Assembly (NCBI RefSeq): GCF_030811455.1
Contig: NZ_JAUSQU010000001.1
Coordinates: 8,060,001-8,124,000, forward strand
DNA from: Streptosporangium lutulentum
Lineage (GTDB): Bacteria; Actinomycetota; Actinomycetes; Streptosporangiales; Streptosporangiaceae
Length of the DNA: 64,000 nucleotides
Direction: 5' to 3'
Below, piece after piece: positions 1 through 7,574 of this stretch. Made by a program: the position numbers and the translations under genes. The notes below the pieces were generated by a model. The model was given only the letters and a program-made list of their open reading frames with translations. It was not told the origin of the DNA and did no database searches. Position 1 is the first letter of the stretch. Every line of letters starts with the position of its first letter.

Positions 1-806
1 TTCAGGCCGGATCCCCCGACCGGGCCGACGACGTCGTACGGCTCGCGCCCGGCCTGGGACTCGACCTCGCGGAGGCGTCACGCGTCTCGGTCGGCACCTC
101 GGGAGGGCCCGAGGCGGCGGCCAGGGAGGCCAGATACGCGGCGCTGTCCGAGGCGGCGGAGAGGCTCGGGGCGGCGGCCGTGCTCCTCGGGCACACCAGG
201 GACGACCAGGCGGAGACCGTGCTGCTCCGGCTGAGCCGGGGGAGCGGCACCCGCTCGCTGGCGGGGATGCCCGCGCGGACGGGAATCTACCGGCGGCCGC
301 TGCTGGAGCTCGGCCGAGAGACGACCGTGGCGGCGTGCGCGGCGCTCGGCCTCCTCCCGTGGGACGACCCGCACAACCTCGACCCCCGCTACACCCGGGT
401 CCGGGTCCGCGAGCGGCTGCTGCCGGTCCTGGAGGACGAGCTCGGCCCCGGGGTCGCCGAGGCGCTCGCCAGGACCGCGAACCTGTGCCGGGACGACGCG
501 GACGCCCTCGACGCCTGGGCCGACGCGGCCTACCCCCGGGCGGTCGTCCAGGATTGCGCTCTTAGCGATATCGGGGCCGTGGCCGTGGCGGTGGCGGAGC
601 TGGAAGAGCTTCCTGTCGCGGTGCGGCGACGGGTGTTGCGGCGTGCGGCGATTGAGGCGGGAGCACCGCCGGGAACCCTCGCGGCGTCGCATATCTTCCA
701 GATCGACCGTCTGGTGACCGCGTGGCGGGGGCAGCGGAGGGTGGAGCTCCCCGGGGGGGTTGGAGCGGTCCGCCGGTGTGGCACCCTGATATTCGCCAGA
801 CAGTAA
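1..806 (+). CDS. tilS: tRNA(Ile)-lysidine synthase TilS, 5' truncated by window edge
   Basis: TilS ligates lysine to C34 of the minor tRNA-Ile so that it reads AUA codons. The reading frame (codons in phase with position 3) is open from the first base, so the N-terminal PP-loop (SGGxDS) lies outside the window. What remains contains LGHTRDDQAETVLLRLSRG, the conserved second TilS motif, starting near position 183, followed by the helical C-terminal substrate-binding region. The stop is TAA at 804-806. hpt follows about 40 bases downstream on the same strand, the usual actinobacterial order tilS-hpt-ftsH. Identity is clear; only the missing start is uncertain. Confidence 0.93.
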   Translation, partial: QAGSPDRADDVVRLAPGLGLDLAEASRVSVGTSGGPEAAAREARYAALSEAAERLGAAAVLLGHTRDDQAETVLLRLSRGSGTRSLAGMPARTGIYRRPLLELGRETTVAACAALGLLPWDDPHNLDPRYTRVRVRERLLPVLEDELGPGVAEALARTANLCRDDADALDAWADAAYPRAVVQDCALSDIGAVAVAVAELEELPVAVRRRVLRRAAIEAGAPPGTLAASHIFQIDRLVTAWRGQRRVELPGGVGAVRRCGTLIFARQ

Positions 807-844
807 GGACGAACATCCAGCCCCGTCTCGTAAGGAAATCCCAG

Positions 845-1402
845 GTGGACGCAGCCGACATGGGCAAGGACCTCTCGCGGGTCCTCATTCCCGAGGAAGA
901 GCTCCAGATCAAGGTGAAGGAGCTCGCGAGCCGGATCGACGAGGACTACGCGGGCGAGAAGCTGTTGCTCGTGGGCGTGCTCAAGGGCGCGGTCATGGTG
1001 ATGGCGGATTTGGCCAGGGCGTTGCACGTGCCGGTCGAGATGGACTGGATGGCCGTGTCGTCCTACGGGGCGGGCACCAAGTCCTCAGGTGTCGTGCGCG
1101 TGCTGAAGGACCTCGACACCGACATCGCCGGCCGTCATGTGCTGGTCGTGGAGGACATCATCGATTCCGGTCTGACTTTGTCATGGTTGGTGCACAACCT
1201 TAAGTCGCGTAATCCCGCCTCGGTAGAGATTTGCACCGCACTGCGCAAGCCGGATGCGATCAAGGTGCCGATCGATGTGAAGTATGTCGGTTTTGACATT
1301 CCCAACGAGTTCGTGATCGGTTACGGCCTCGACTACGCAGAGCGATACCGCAATCTTCCCTTCATTGGAACTCTCGCCCCGCACGTATATGGAGCGGGCT
1401 GA
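845..1402 (+). CDS. hpt: Hypoxanthine phosphoribosyltransferase
   Basis: This cytoplasmic purine-salvage enzyme converts hypoxanthine or guanine plus PRPP to IMP or GMP. The 185-residue product carries the type I phosphoribosyltransferase PRPP-binding loop VLVVEDIIDSGLT and the LVGVLKGAVMVMADL loop typical of HPRT. I chose GTG at 845 because AAGGA sits 8 bases upstream (832-836). ATG at 860 is a possible alternative, and a longer in-frame start at 722 would run into tilS. It lies between tilS and ftsH, as in other actinomycetes. Length and motifs fit the family with nothing missing. Confidence 0.95.
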   Translation: MDAADMGKDLSRVLIPEEELQIKVKELASRIDEDYAGEKLLLVGVLKGAVMVMADLARALHVPVEMDWMAVSSYGAGTKSSGVVRVLKDLDTDIAGRHVLVVEDIIDSGLTLSWLVHNLKSRNPASVEICTALRKPDAIKVPIDVKYVGFDIPNEFVIGYGLDYAERYRNLPFIGTLAPHVYGAG

Positions 1403-1682
1403 AAAGTACGCCCTGCGCGAAGCGCGCCTTTCGCGAACGCGACATTGCCCATAGCGGCGGGGAACACTGGCCTACCTGACGTACGTTGGTAGGGCAAAGC
1501 CGGTGCTGTTCGAGCGGTTACCCCGCGAGGCGCACCGGTGTACCTTCGGACACCGTAGGGATGGCTTTTCGTCATCTCTGGGTAGTCAGTTGGAGCGGTT
1601 AGGGATACCGCGAACCCCGGGCTCGCCCGGGGTTGCCAGGCCATGGTCAGGAAGGGACGGGCCCGCCGGGGTTCCGCATCGG

Positions 1683-3686
1683 ATGGATCTCAAGCGATTT
1701 ACACGTGGGCCACTGCTGTGGATCCTGGGCATCGTTGTGCTGCTCCTGCTCGTCACCACGTTGTGGAGTAGTGACGGCAACTTCGAGAAGGCCGACACCT
1801 CCAAGGTGATCAGCTGGATCGACACAGGTCAGGTCGCCAACGCCAAAATCATCGACTCGGACCAGCGCATCGAGGTCACTCTGACCAATAAGAAGCGCTA
1901 CTACTCCTCGTGGGTGACCGGCCAGGGCGTCCAGCTCGCCGACAGGCTCGAAGCCGCCTCCAAGAGCGGCAAGCTCGCCGGCGGTTACACCGTCGAGGTG
2001 CCGAAGCAGAACTTCCTCGTCGGCCTTCTGGTGAGCTTCCTGCCGATCATCCTCATCGTGCTGCTCTTCCTGTTCATCATGAATCAGATGCAGGGCGGCG
2101 GCTCCCGCGTGATGAGCTTCGGCAAGTCGAAGGCCAAACTCATCACGAAGGACACCCCGAAGACCACCTTCGCCGACGTCGCGGGTGCCGACGAGGCCAT
2201 CGAGGAACTCCAGGAGATCAAGGAGTTCCTCCAGGCTCCGGCCAAGTTCCAGGCGATCGGCGCCAAGATTCCCAAGGGCGTCCTGCTCTACGGGCCCCCC
2301 GGAACCGGTAAGACCCTGCTCGCCAGGGCCGTCGCCGGTGAGGCCGGCGTGCCGTTCTACTCCATCTCCGGTTCCGACTTCGTCGAGATGTTCGTCGGTG
2401 TCGGCGCCTCGCGAGTCCGCGACCTGTTCGAGCAGGCCAAGACGAACGCCCCGGCGATCATCTTCATCGACGAGATCGACGCGGTGGGCCGCCACCGCGG
2501 CGCCGGTCTCGGCGGTGGTCACGACGAGCGCGAGCAGACGCTGAACCAGCTCCTCGTCGAGATGGACGGCTTCGACGTCAAGGGCGGCGTGATCCTGATC
2601 GCCGCGACCAACCGGCCCGACATCCTGGACCCGGCGCTGCTGCGTCCCGGTCGCTTCGACCGTCAGGTCACCGTCGACCGCCCCGACCTGGAGGGCCGCA
2701 AGGGCATCCTCAGGGTGCACGGCCGCGGCAAGCCGTTCGCCGAGGGTGTCGATCTCGACATCATCGCCCGCAGGACGCCCGGTTTCACCGGTGCCGACCT
2801 GGCCAACGTGATCAACGAGGCCGCTCTGCTCACCGCGCGGAACGACCAGAAGCTGATCACGATGGAGCTCCTCGAGGAGTCCATCGACCGGGTGATGGCC
2901 GGTCCCGAGCGCAAGTCCCGCGTCATGTCGGACCAGGAAAAGAAGATCATCGCGTACCACGAGGGCGGTCACGCCCTGGTCGCGCACGCGCTGCCCAACT
3001 CCGACCCGGTTCACAAGATCACGATCCTGTCCCGCGGTCGCGCCCTCGGTTACACGATGACGCTGCCGATGGAGGACAAGTTCCTCGCGACCCGCTCGGA
3101 GATGCTGGACCAGCTCGCGATGCTGCTGGGCGGCCGCACGGCGGAGGAGCTCGTGTTCCACGAGCCCACCACCGGCGCCTCCAACGACATCGAGAAGGCC
3201 ACCTCCATCGCCCGCCGCATGGTCACCGAGTACGGCATGAGCGAGCAGCTCGGTGCCCGCAAGTTCGGCAGCGGCAACGCCGAGGTCTTCCTCGGCCGTG
3301 AGATGGGTCACGAGCGCGACTACTCCGAGAAGGTCGCCTCCACGATCGACGAGGAGGTGCGCCGCCTCATCGAGGCCGGGCACGACCAGGCCTGGGAGAT
3401 CCTCGTCGAATACCGCGACGTGCTCGACAACCTGGTGCTCGAGCTCATGGAGAAGGAGACGCTCTCCCGCGAGCAGGTGATGCAGATCTTCGCTCCGGTC
3501 GTCGTGAAGGAGAAGCGCCCCTCCTACTCCGGCTACGGCAAACGGCTTCCCTCGGACCGCCCGCCGATCCTGACCCCGAAGGAGCAGTCGGGCAACGGCT
3601 CGCTCCCCGTGGGTGAGCAGTCCGGAAACGGCGCGCTTCCCGCCGGAGCCGGGCACCCGGACTCCGTTCCCAGGGACGGGAACTGA
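1683..3686 (+). CDS. ftsH: ATP-dependent zinc metalloprotease FtsH
   Basis: FtsH is a membrane-anchored AAA+ protease that degrades unassembled membrane proteins and regulators. In the 667-residue product there is a first membrane segment at about residues 11-28, an extracytoplasmic region, a second membrane segment at about 111-135, Walker A GPPGTGKT at 204-211, Walker B IIFIDEID, the second region of homology NRPDILDPALLRPGRFDR, and the zinc motif HEGGH at 426-430. The C-terminal tail has a short duplicated EQSGNG.LP motif. ATG 1683 gives the conserved MDLKRFTRGPLLW start; the frame is open further upstream, but that stretch does not resemble FtsH. folE begins 2 bases after the stop. A dyad CCTACC/GGTAGG around ACGTACGT (1471-1493) lies in the upstream region. 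Confidence 0.96.
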   Translation: MDLKRFTRGPLLWILGIVVLLLLVTTLWSSDGNFEKADTSKVISWIDTGQVANAKIIDSDQRIEVTLTNKKRYYSSWVTGQGVQLADRLEAASKSGKLAGGYTVEVPKQNFLVGLLVSFLPIILIVLLFLFIMNQMQGGGSRVMSFGKSKAKLITKDTPKTTFADVAGADEAIEELQEIKEFLQAPAKFQAIGAKIPKGVLLYGPPGTGKTLLARAVAGEAGVPFYSISGSDFVEMFVGVGASRVRDLFEQAKTNAPAIIFIDEIDAVGRHRGAGLGGGHDEREQTLNQLLVEMDGFDVKGGVILIAATNRPDILDPALLRPGRFDRQVTVDRPDLEGRKGILRVHGRGKPFAEGVDLDIIARRTPGFTGADLANVINEAALLTARNDQKLITMELLEESIDRVMAGPERKSRVMSDQEKKIIAYHEGGHALVAHALPNSDPVHKITILSRGRALGYTMTLPMEDKFLATRSEMLDQLAMLLGGRTAEELVFHEPTTGASNDIEKATSIARRMVTEYGMSEQLGARKFGSGNAEVFLGREMGHERDYSEKVASTIDEEVRRLIEAGHDQAWEILVEYRDVLDNLVLELMEKETLSREQVMQIFAPVVVKEKRPSYSGYGKRLPSDRPPILTPKEQSGNGSLPVGEQSGNGALPAGAGHPDSVPRDGN

Positions 3687-3688
3687 GC

Positions 3689-4270
3689 GTGAGTGGCAAG
3701 CCGCTTGAGGTCGACTCGGCCCGGATCGAAAAGGCCGTTCGCGAGATCCTGATCGCGATCGGCGAAGATCCGGACCGAGACGGGCTGCAGAACACCCCGG
3801 CCCGCGTCGCCCGCGCCTACGCGGAGCAGTTCGCCGGGCTGGGGCAGACACCGGAAGACGTCCTGACCACGGTCTTCGACGCCGGCCACGACGAGATGGT
3901 GCTCGTGCGCGACATCGAGGTCTACTCGACCTGCGAGCACCACCTGGTTCCGTTCCACGGCGTCGCTCACGTCGGCTACATCCCGAACGAGAAGGGGCAG
4001 ATCACCGGTCTGTCCAAGCTCGCCCGCCTGGTCGACGTGTACGCCCGGCGCCCCCAGGTGCAGGAGCGGATGACCTCCCAGATCGCCGACGCGCTCATGA
4101 ACGTGCTGGAGCCTCGCGGGGTCATCGTCGTGGTCGAGTGCGAGCACCTCTGCATGACCATGCGCGGCGTTCGCAAACCCGGCGCCAAGACCACCACCTC
4201 GGCGGTACGCGGCCTGTTCCGCGACAGCGACAGGACCCGCGCCGAGGCGATGGCGCTCATCATCCGCTGA
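3689..4270 (+). CDS. folE: GTP cyclohydrolase I FolE
   Basis: FolE catalyses the first step of folate synthesis, converting GTP to 7,8-dihydroneopterin triphosphate. The 193-residue product contains the zinc-site region STCEHHLVPFHGVAHVGY and the second cysteine segment VVVECEHLCMTMRGVRKPG, so the metal site is complete (C, H, C). The GTG start lies 2 bases after the ftsH stop, implying co-transcription and coupled translation. A strong hairpin follows at 4294-4329, so ftsH-folE probably forms one transcript and folP starts another. Confidence 0.96.
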   Translation: MSGKPLEVDSARIEKAVREILIAIGEDPDRDGLQNTPARVARAYAEQFAGLGQTPEDVLTTVFDAGHDEMVLVRDIEVYSTCEHHLVPFHGVAHVGYIPNEKGQITGLSKLARLVDVYARRPQVQERMTSQIADALMNVLEPRGVIVVVECEHLCMTMRGVRKPGAKTTTSAVRGLFRDSDRTRAEAMALIIR

Positions 4271-4293
4271 GCTTCTCACCCGCAGAAACCTTG

Positions 4294-4329
4294 CCTTGTC
4301 CAGACCGCTTGCGGGCGGTCCGGACAAGG
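4294..4329 (+). terminator. Hairpin terminator after folE
   Basis: The arms CCTTGTCC and GACCGC pair with GCGGTC and GGACAAGG around a TTGCGG loop, followed by TTTCTGTGTTATG. It lies 24 bases after the folE stop and separates the ftsH-folE unit from the folP operon. Confidence 0.75.
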
Positions 4330-4548
4330 TTTCTGTGTTATGGGTCGTGGCCCCCGGCGAAAGCCCCCCGACCTGACCGTGGCCGGGCTAATATCGCCAC
4401 ACTCGCCAAGGTCGGGTGTCCCCCGGAAGCCTGATCCGAGCGCTCTCCGATCCGCCGGCCCATCCGCCCACCGCGGCGAGCGGGGCCGTGGGGTCCGGCG
4501 GGCTTCGCACCCCCCGAGTGATCTCCAACCCCCCGAGTGGAGGAACAC

Positions 4549-4602
4549 ATGGCAGCCAGACGCCCTGAGCGTCGCACCGACCGACGTCCGCCTGCCTCGT
4601 GA
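4549..4602 (+). CDS. Possible 17-residue Arg-rich leader ORF before folP
   Basis: ATG 4549 is preceded by GGAGG at 4539-4543 with good spacing and opens a 17-codon ORF (MAARRPERRTDRRPPAS) ending in TGA at 4600-4602. Six of its 17 residues are arginine. An in-frame GTG at 4599 overlaps its stop and would open a longer folP reading frame. It lies in the roughly 430-base folE-folP gap, in which I see no other gene. It could be a leader peptide or a chance ORF behind a chance ribosome-binding site. No function is claimed. Confidence 0.3.
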   Translation: MAARRPERRTDRRPPAS

Positions 4603-4684
4603 CAGAGGGGCTGGTGGGGCCGGAGGGACCGATTTGTTATGACGCAAGCCGGACCCACGAGACGGCCGACGGATACGGAGCGCC

Positions 4685-4690
4685 TAGGCT
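4685..4690 (+). promoter_or_regulatory. Candidate -10 element of a leaderless folP promoter
   Basis: TAGGCT lies 7 bases before the folP ATG at 4698, the spacing expected if transcription starts at or next to the start codon. There is no Shine-Dalgarno sequence directly before that ATG, which also suggests a leaderless transcript. The -35 is not convincing. Confidence 0.4.
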
Positions 4691-4697
4691 TATCGGC

Positions 4698-5549
4698 ATG
4701 ACTACGTGGAGTGTGCCGGGGATGCCCGATGTGGGCCGGTGCCTTGTGATGGGCGTGGTCAACGTCACCCCCGACTCCTTCTCCGACGGCGGTCAGTGGT
4801 TCGACCCCGCGACAGCCGTACGGCATGGCCTGAAGCTGGTCGAGCAGGGTGCCGACATCATCGACGTGGGCGGGGAGTCCACCAGGCCCGGGGCCGCGCG
4901 CGTGTCGCTGGAGGAGGAGCTGGCCAGGGTCGAGCCGGTCATCCGGGAGCTGAGCCGTGAGGGCGTCACGGTCAGCGTCGACACGATGCGGGCCGAGGTC
5001 GCCCAGGCGGCCGTGGAGGCCGGGGCGAAACTGGTCAACGACGTCAGCGGCGGGCTGGCCGACCCGGCGATGCCGAGGATCGTGGCCGCGTCCGGGGTGC
5101 CGTACGTGGTGATGCACTGGCGCGGGCACAGTCATGCCATGGACCGCCGGGCGATATACGGCGACGTCGTGGCCGAGGTGCGTGAGGAGCTCGCCAAGCG
5201 GGTGGCCTCCGTGCTGGCGGAGGGGGTCGCGGAGAGTCAGATCGTGCTCGACCCGGGGCTGGGCTTCTCCAAGAACGCCGAACACAACTGGGCTCTGATC
5301 GCGGGCATCGACCAGCTCGGCGAGCTGGGTTACCCGCTGATCATCGGAGCCTCGCGGAAACGTTTCCTGGGGCGGCTGCTCGCCGACACGGACGGTGTCC
5401 CGAGGCCTTTCAGCCACAGCGACGACGCCACCCTCGCCGTGACCACCCTCGCCGCGCAGGCGGGGGCATGGTGCGTGCGGGTTCATGACGTACGCCCGAA
5501 CGCGGACGCCGTCCGTGTGGTGGCCGCAGTTCAGGGAGCGAGATCATGA
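4698..5549 (+). CDS. folP: Dihydropteroate synthase FolP
   Basis: FolP condenses dihydropterin pyrophosphate with p-aminobenzoate and is the sulfonamide target. The 283-residue product has the signatures MGVVNVTPDSFSDGG near the N-terminus, DVGGESTRPGA (PABA/pterin site), LVNDVSGG, DPGLGFSKN and GASRKRFLG. The ATG at 4698 matches the usual N-terminus (MTTWSVPG..GRCLVMGV). A longer in-frame start at 4599 would add an unconserved stretch. The stop overlaps the next ATG (ATGA at 5546-5549), so the folate genes downstream are translationally coupled. Confidence 0.95.
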   Translation: MTTWSVPGMPDVGRCLVMGVVNVTPDSFSDGGQWFDPATAVRHGLKLVEQGADIIDVGGESTRPGAARVSLEEELARVEPVIRELSREGVTVSVDTMRAEVAQAAVEAGAKLVNDVSGGLADPAMPRIVAASGVPYVVMHWRGHSHAMDRRAIYGDVVAEVREELAKRVASVLAEGVAESQIVLDPGLGFSKNAEHNWALIAGIDQLGELGYPLIIGASRKRFLGRLLADTDGVPRPFSHSDDATLAVTTLAAQAGAWCVRVHDVRPNADAVRVVAAVQGARS

Positions 5550-5983
5550 GCGTCGACACCACCGCCGTCGAGACGGTCAATCAGGCGTTCTACACCGCCA
5601 TAGAGAACGCCGACCTCGACCGCATGACAGAGATCTGGGCCGAGGACATCGACTCCGTGCAGGTGGGCTGCGTGCACCCCGGGTGGCCGATCGTGAACGG
5701 CCGGCAGGAGGTGCTGCGCTCATGGGCACTGATCATGGCCAACACGCCCTACATCCAGTTCGTGCTGACCGACGTCCGCGTCATGGTCCTGGGCGACGTC
5801 GCGATCCTCACCTGTGAGGAGAACATCCTCACCGCCGGCGACGAAGGTGATTCCAGCTTCGCGGCGGGCAAGGTGGTGGCGAGCAACACCTTCATCAGGG
5901 CGTCGGCAGGATGGCGACTCTGGCTGCACCACGGCTCCCCCGTGCTGCAGGGCGACGACGAAGAGGAAGAGGAGTCCGCGTGA
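5546..5983 (+). CDS. NTF2-like (SnoaL/DUF4440-type) protein in the folate operon
   Basis: The 145-residue product resembles the nuclear transport factor 2-like superfamily: an N-terminal helix region (VNQAFYTAIENADLDRMTEIWAEDI), a central HPGWPIVNGRQEVLRSW segment, and C-terminal strands ending WRLWLHHGSPV. Members form cone-shaped cavities used as enzymes or binding proteins. It overlaps folP by 4 bases and folB by 4 bases, so it is certainly co-expressed with folate synthesis. It might act on a pterin or stabilise a complex, but that is inference. The C-terminus is a run of acidic residues (DDEEEEESA). Confidence 0.8.
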   Translation: MSVDTTAVETVNQAFYTAIENADLDRMTEIWAEDIDSVQVGCVHPGWPIVNGRQEVLRSWALIMANTPYIQFVLTDVRVMVLGDVAILTCEENILTAGDEGDSSFAAGKVVASNTFIRASAGWRLWLHHGSPVLQGDDEEEEESA

Positions 5984-6456
5984 GCGAGGACGGCGACCGT
6001 ACCCCCGAGGAGGGCGACCCGATCCAGGACTCGATGCAGGATCTGATCAGCAACCCGATGCAAGACTGGGTCAGCGACCCCATCCAGGATCGGATCCACG
6101 ACCGGATCACCGTGAAGGGCCTGAGGGCCCGGGGGCGGCACGGCGTGTTCACGGCGGAGCGGGAGCTCGGCCAGGAGTTCATCGTCGATGTCACGCTTTT
6201 TATGGATACGGCACCCGCGGCGGCCGGGGATGACCTCACCAAGACCGTCCACTACGGCGAGCTCTCCCTGGAGCTGGTGAAGGTGGTGGAGGGAGAGCCC
6301 GTCAACCTGGTCGAGACCCTGGCCCAGCGCCTGGCGGACGTCTGCCTGACCTACGAGCTCGTGCGGTCGGTGGAGATCAGCGTGCACAAGCCCGCCGCGC
6401 CGATCCCGCTGCCGTTCGACGACGTGATCGTGACGATCACCCGGAGCCGGGCATGA
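5980..6456 (+). CDS. folB: Dihydroneopterin aldolase FolB with repetitive N-terminal extension
   Basis: FolB converts dihydroneopterin to hydroxymethyl-dihydropterin and glycolaldehyde. The catalytic domain starts near residue 43 (DRITVKGLRARGRHGVFTAE) and includes the active-site region TKTVHYGELS and the C-terminal VEISVHKPAAPIPLPFDDV. In front is an unusual extension of about 40 residues containing repeated IQD/MQD units separated by short Ile/Ser/Asn stretches, encoded by degenerate short repeats at about 6019-6112. Most FolB proteins begin directly at the DRI segment. The GTG at 5980 overlaps the upstream stop (GTGA). folK begins within the last codons (ATGA at 6453). Confidence 0.92.
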   Translation: MSEDGDRTPEEGDPIQDSMQDLISNPMQDWVSDPIQDRIHDRITVKGLRARGRHGVFTAERELGQEFIVDVTLFMDTAPAAAGDDLTKTVHYGELSLELVKVVEGEPVNLVETLAQRLADVCLTYELVRSVEISVHKPAAPIPLPFDDVIVTITRSRA

Positions 6457-6950
6457 GGGTGGTGCTGGCGCTCGGCAGTAACCTGGGCGACCGGTTCGCC
6501 ACGTTGCAGGGCGCGCTCGACGCGCTCTTCGACGGACCGGAGCTCACGTTCGTCACGGTGTCGCCGGTCTACGAGACCGACCCTTTCGGCGGCCCGGACC
6601 AGGGTCCCTATCTCAACGCCGTCGCGATCGCCGAGACCACCCTGGAACCCTGGTCGCTCCTTGAGCGTGTTCAGGATGTGGAGAACGCCTTCGGCCGGGT
6701 CCGCAAGGAGCGCTGGGGGGCCCGCACCCTCGATCTCGACCTGATCACCGTGGAGAACGTCGTCATGAACGACCCCGACCTGACGCTGCCGCACCCCAGG
6801 GCGGACGAACGGGCGTTCGTGCTGGTGCCGTGGGTGCGGGCCGACCCGGAGGCGGTCCTGTCCGGGCGCGGGGTGGCCGACCTGCTGGAGGAGCTGGACC
6901 AGGACTACGTACGGCCGCGCCCCGATCTGACGTTGAAGGGACCCGCGTGA
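6453..6950 (+). CDS. folK: 2-amino-4-hydroxy-6-hydroxymethyldihydropteridine pyrophosphokinase FolK
   Basis: FolK pyrophosphorylates hydroxymethyl-dihydropterin, making the substrate of FolP. The 165-residue product begins MRVVLALGSNLGDR, has VSPVYETDPFGGPDQGPYLNAV and the diagnostic RWGARTLDLDLI followed by LPHPRADERAFVLVPW. It overlaps folB and the following DUF3180 gene by 4 bases each, so folP through the DUF3180 gene is one tightly coupled operon. Length and motifs are normal. Confidence 0.95.
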   Translation: MRVVLALGSNLGDRFATLQGALDALFDGPELTFVTVSPVYETDPFGGPDQGPYLNAVAIAETTLEPWSLLERVQDVENAFGRVRKERWGARTLDLDLITVENVVMNDPDLTLPHPRADERAFVLVPWVRADPEAVLSGRGVADLLEELDQDYVRPRPDLTLKGPA

Positions 6951-7399
6951 GGCCGACCCGTCCCGGCGTGCTCGCCGGGCTCTTCGTCGTCTTCACGATC
7001 CTCACGTGGGGGCTCCTGAAGCCGTTCTACGCGGACCTGCCGATCGTGCAGTGGACCTCGATCCCGACGGTGCTCCTGCTGGCGATCGGCGAGTTCTACA
7101 GCGGGTGGATGACGAAGGCCAGGATCGAGCGCAAGCCCAATACCAAGCCCGTCGAGCCGCTGACGGTGGCCCGCCTCGTGGGCCTCGCCAAGGCCTCCGC
7201 GTACGGCGGGGCGATCTTCGCCGGGATCTTCGCCGGATTCGCCCTCTACACCGCGAACCTGCTGGACCAGAGCGTCCCCCGCCGCGACTTCTTCATCACC
7301 GGCGGCTCGTTCCTCGCCTGCGTGCTGCTGGTCGTCTCGGCCCTCTACCTGGAGTACTGCTGCAAGGTGCCCAAGGACTCCGACGAGAAAGACCGCTAG
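6947..7399 (+). CDS. DUF3180 family membrane protein
   Basis: This 150-residue integral membrane protein has four hydrophobic segments: around VLAGLFVVFTILTWGLL, IPTVLLLAIGEFYSG, GGAIFAGIFAGFALYTANLL and LACVLLVVSALYLEYCC. It matches my memory of DUF3180, a family found directly after folK in actinobacteria and of unknown function. The GTG at 6947 overlaps the folK stop. Conserved placement at the end of the folate operon suggests a role linked to pterins or to the envelope, but nothing in the sequence proves it. Confidence 0.85.
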   Translation: MRPTRPGVLAGLFVVFTILTWGLLKPFYADLPIVQWTSIPTVLLLAIGEFYSGWMTKARIERKPNTKPVEPLTVARLVGLAKASAYGGAIFAGIFAGFALYTANLLDQSVPRRDFFITGGSFLACVLLVVSALYLEYCCKVPKDSDEKDR

Positions 7400-7574
7400 A
7401 ACCGGCCGTCGAAGACGCTCGCCGTACGTCCTGAGGACCGCTTCCATCGCCCCGCCGTCCGTCCACGAGGACCGTCTCCAGCGCGTCGTGGGCGGACCCC
7501 GAAGGCGTTTCCGGCGCCCGGTCGTCCGTTTTGGAGGTGATCCGGGGGCCTCCCGCCCGTTTTCCGCGGCGCTC

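Noticed and set aside
1647..3851. Long open reading frame antisense to ftsH (and similar ones antisense to nadB-nadC, clpC and lysS)
   Set aside because: High-GC coding sequence leaves stop-free antisense frames. The translations are Asp/Val/Arg-rich with no known domains, and the sense genes are certain.
4340..4642. 100-codon open frame in the folE-folP gap
   Set aside because: Proline/arginine-rich, without a ribosome-binding site or any domain; overlaps the small leader ORF in another frame.
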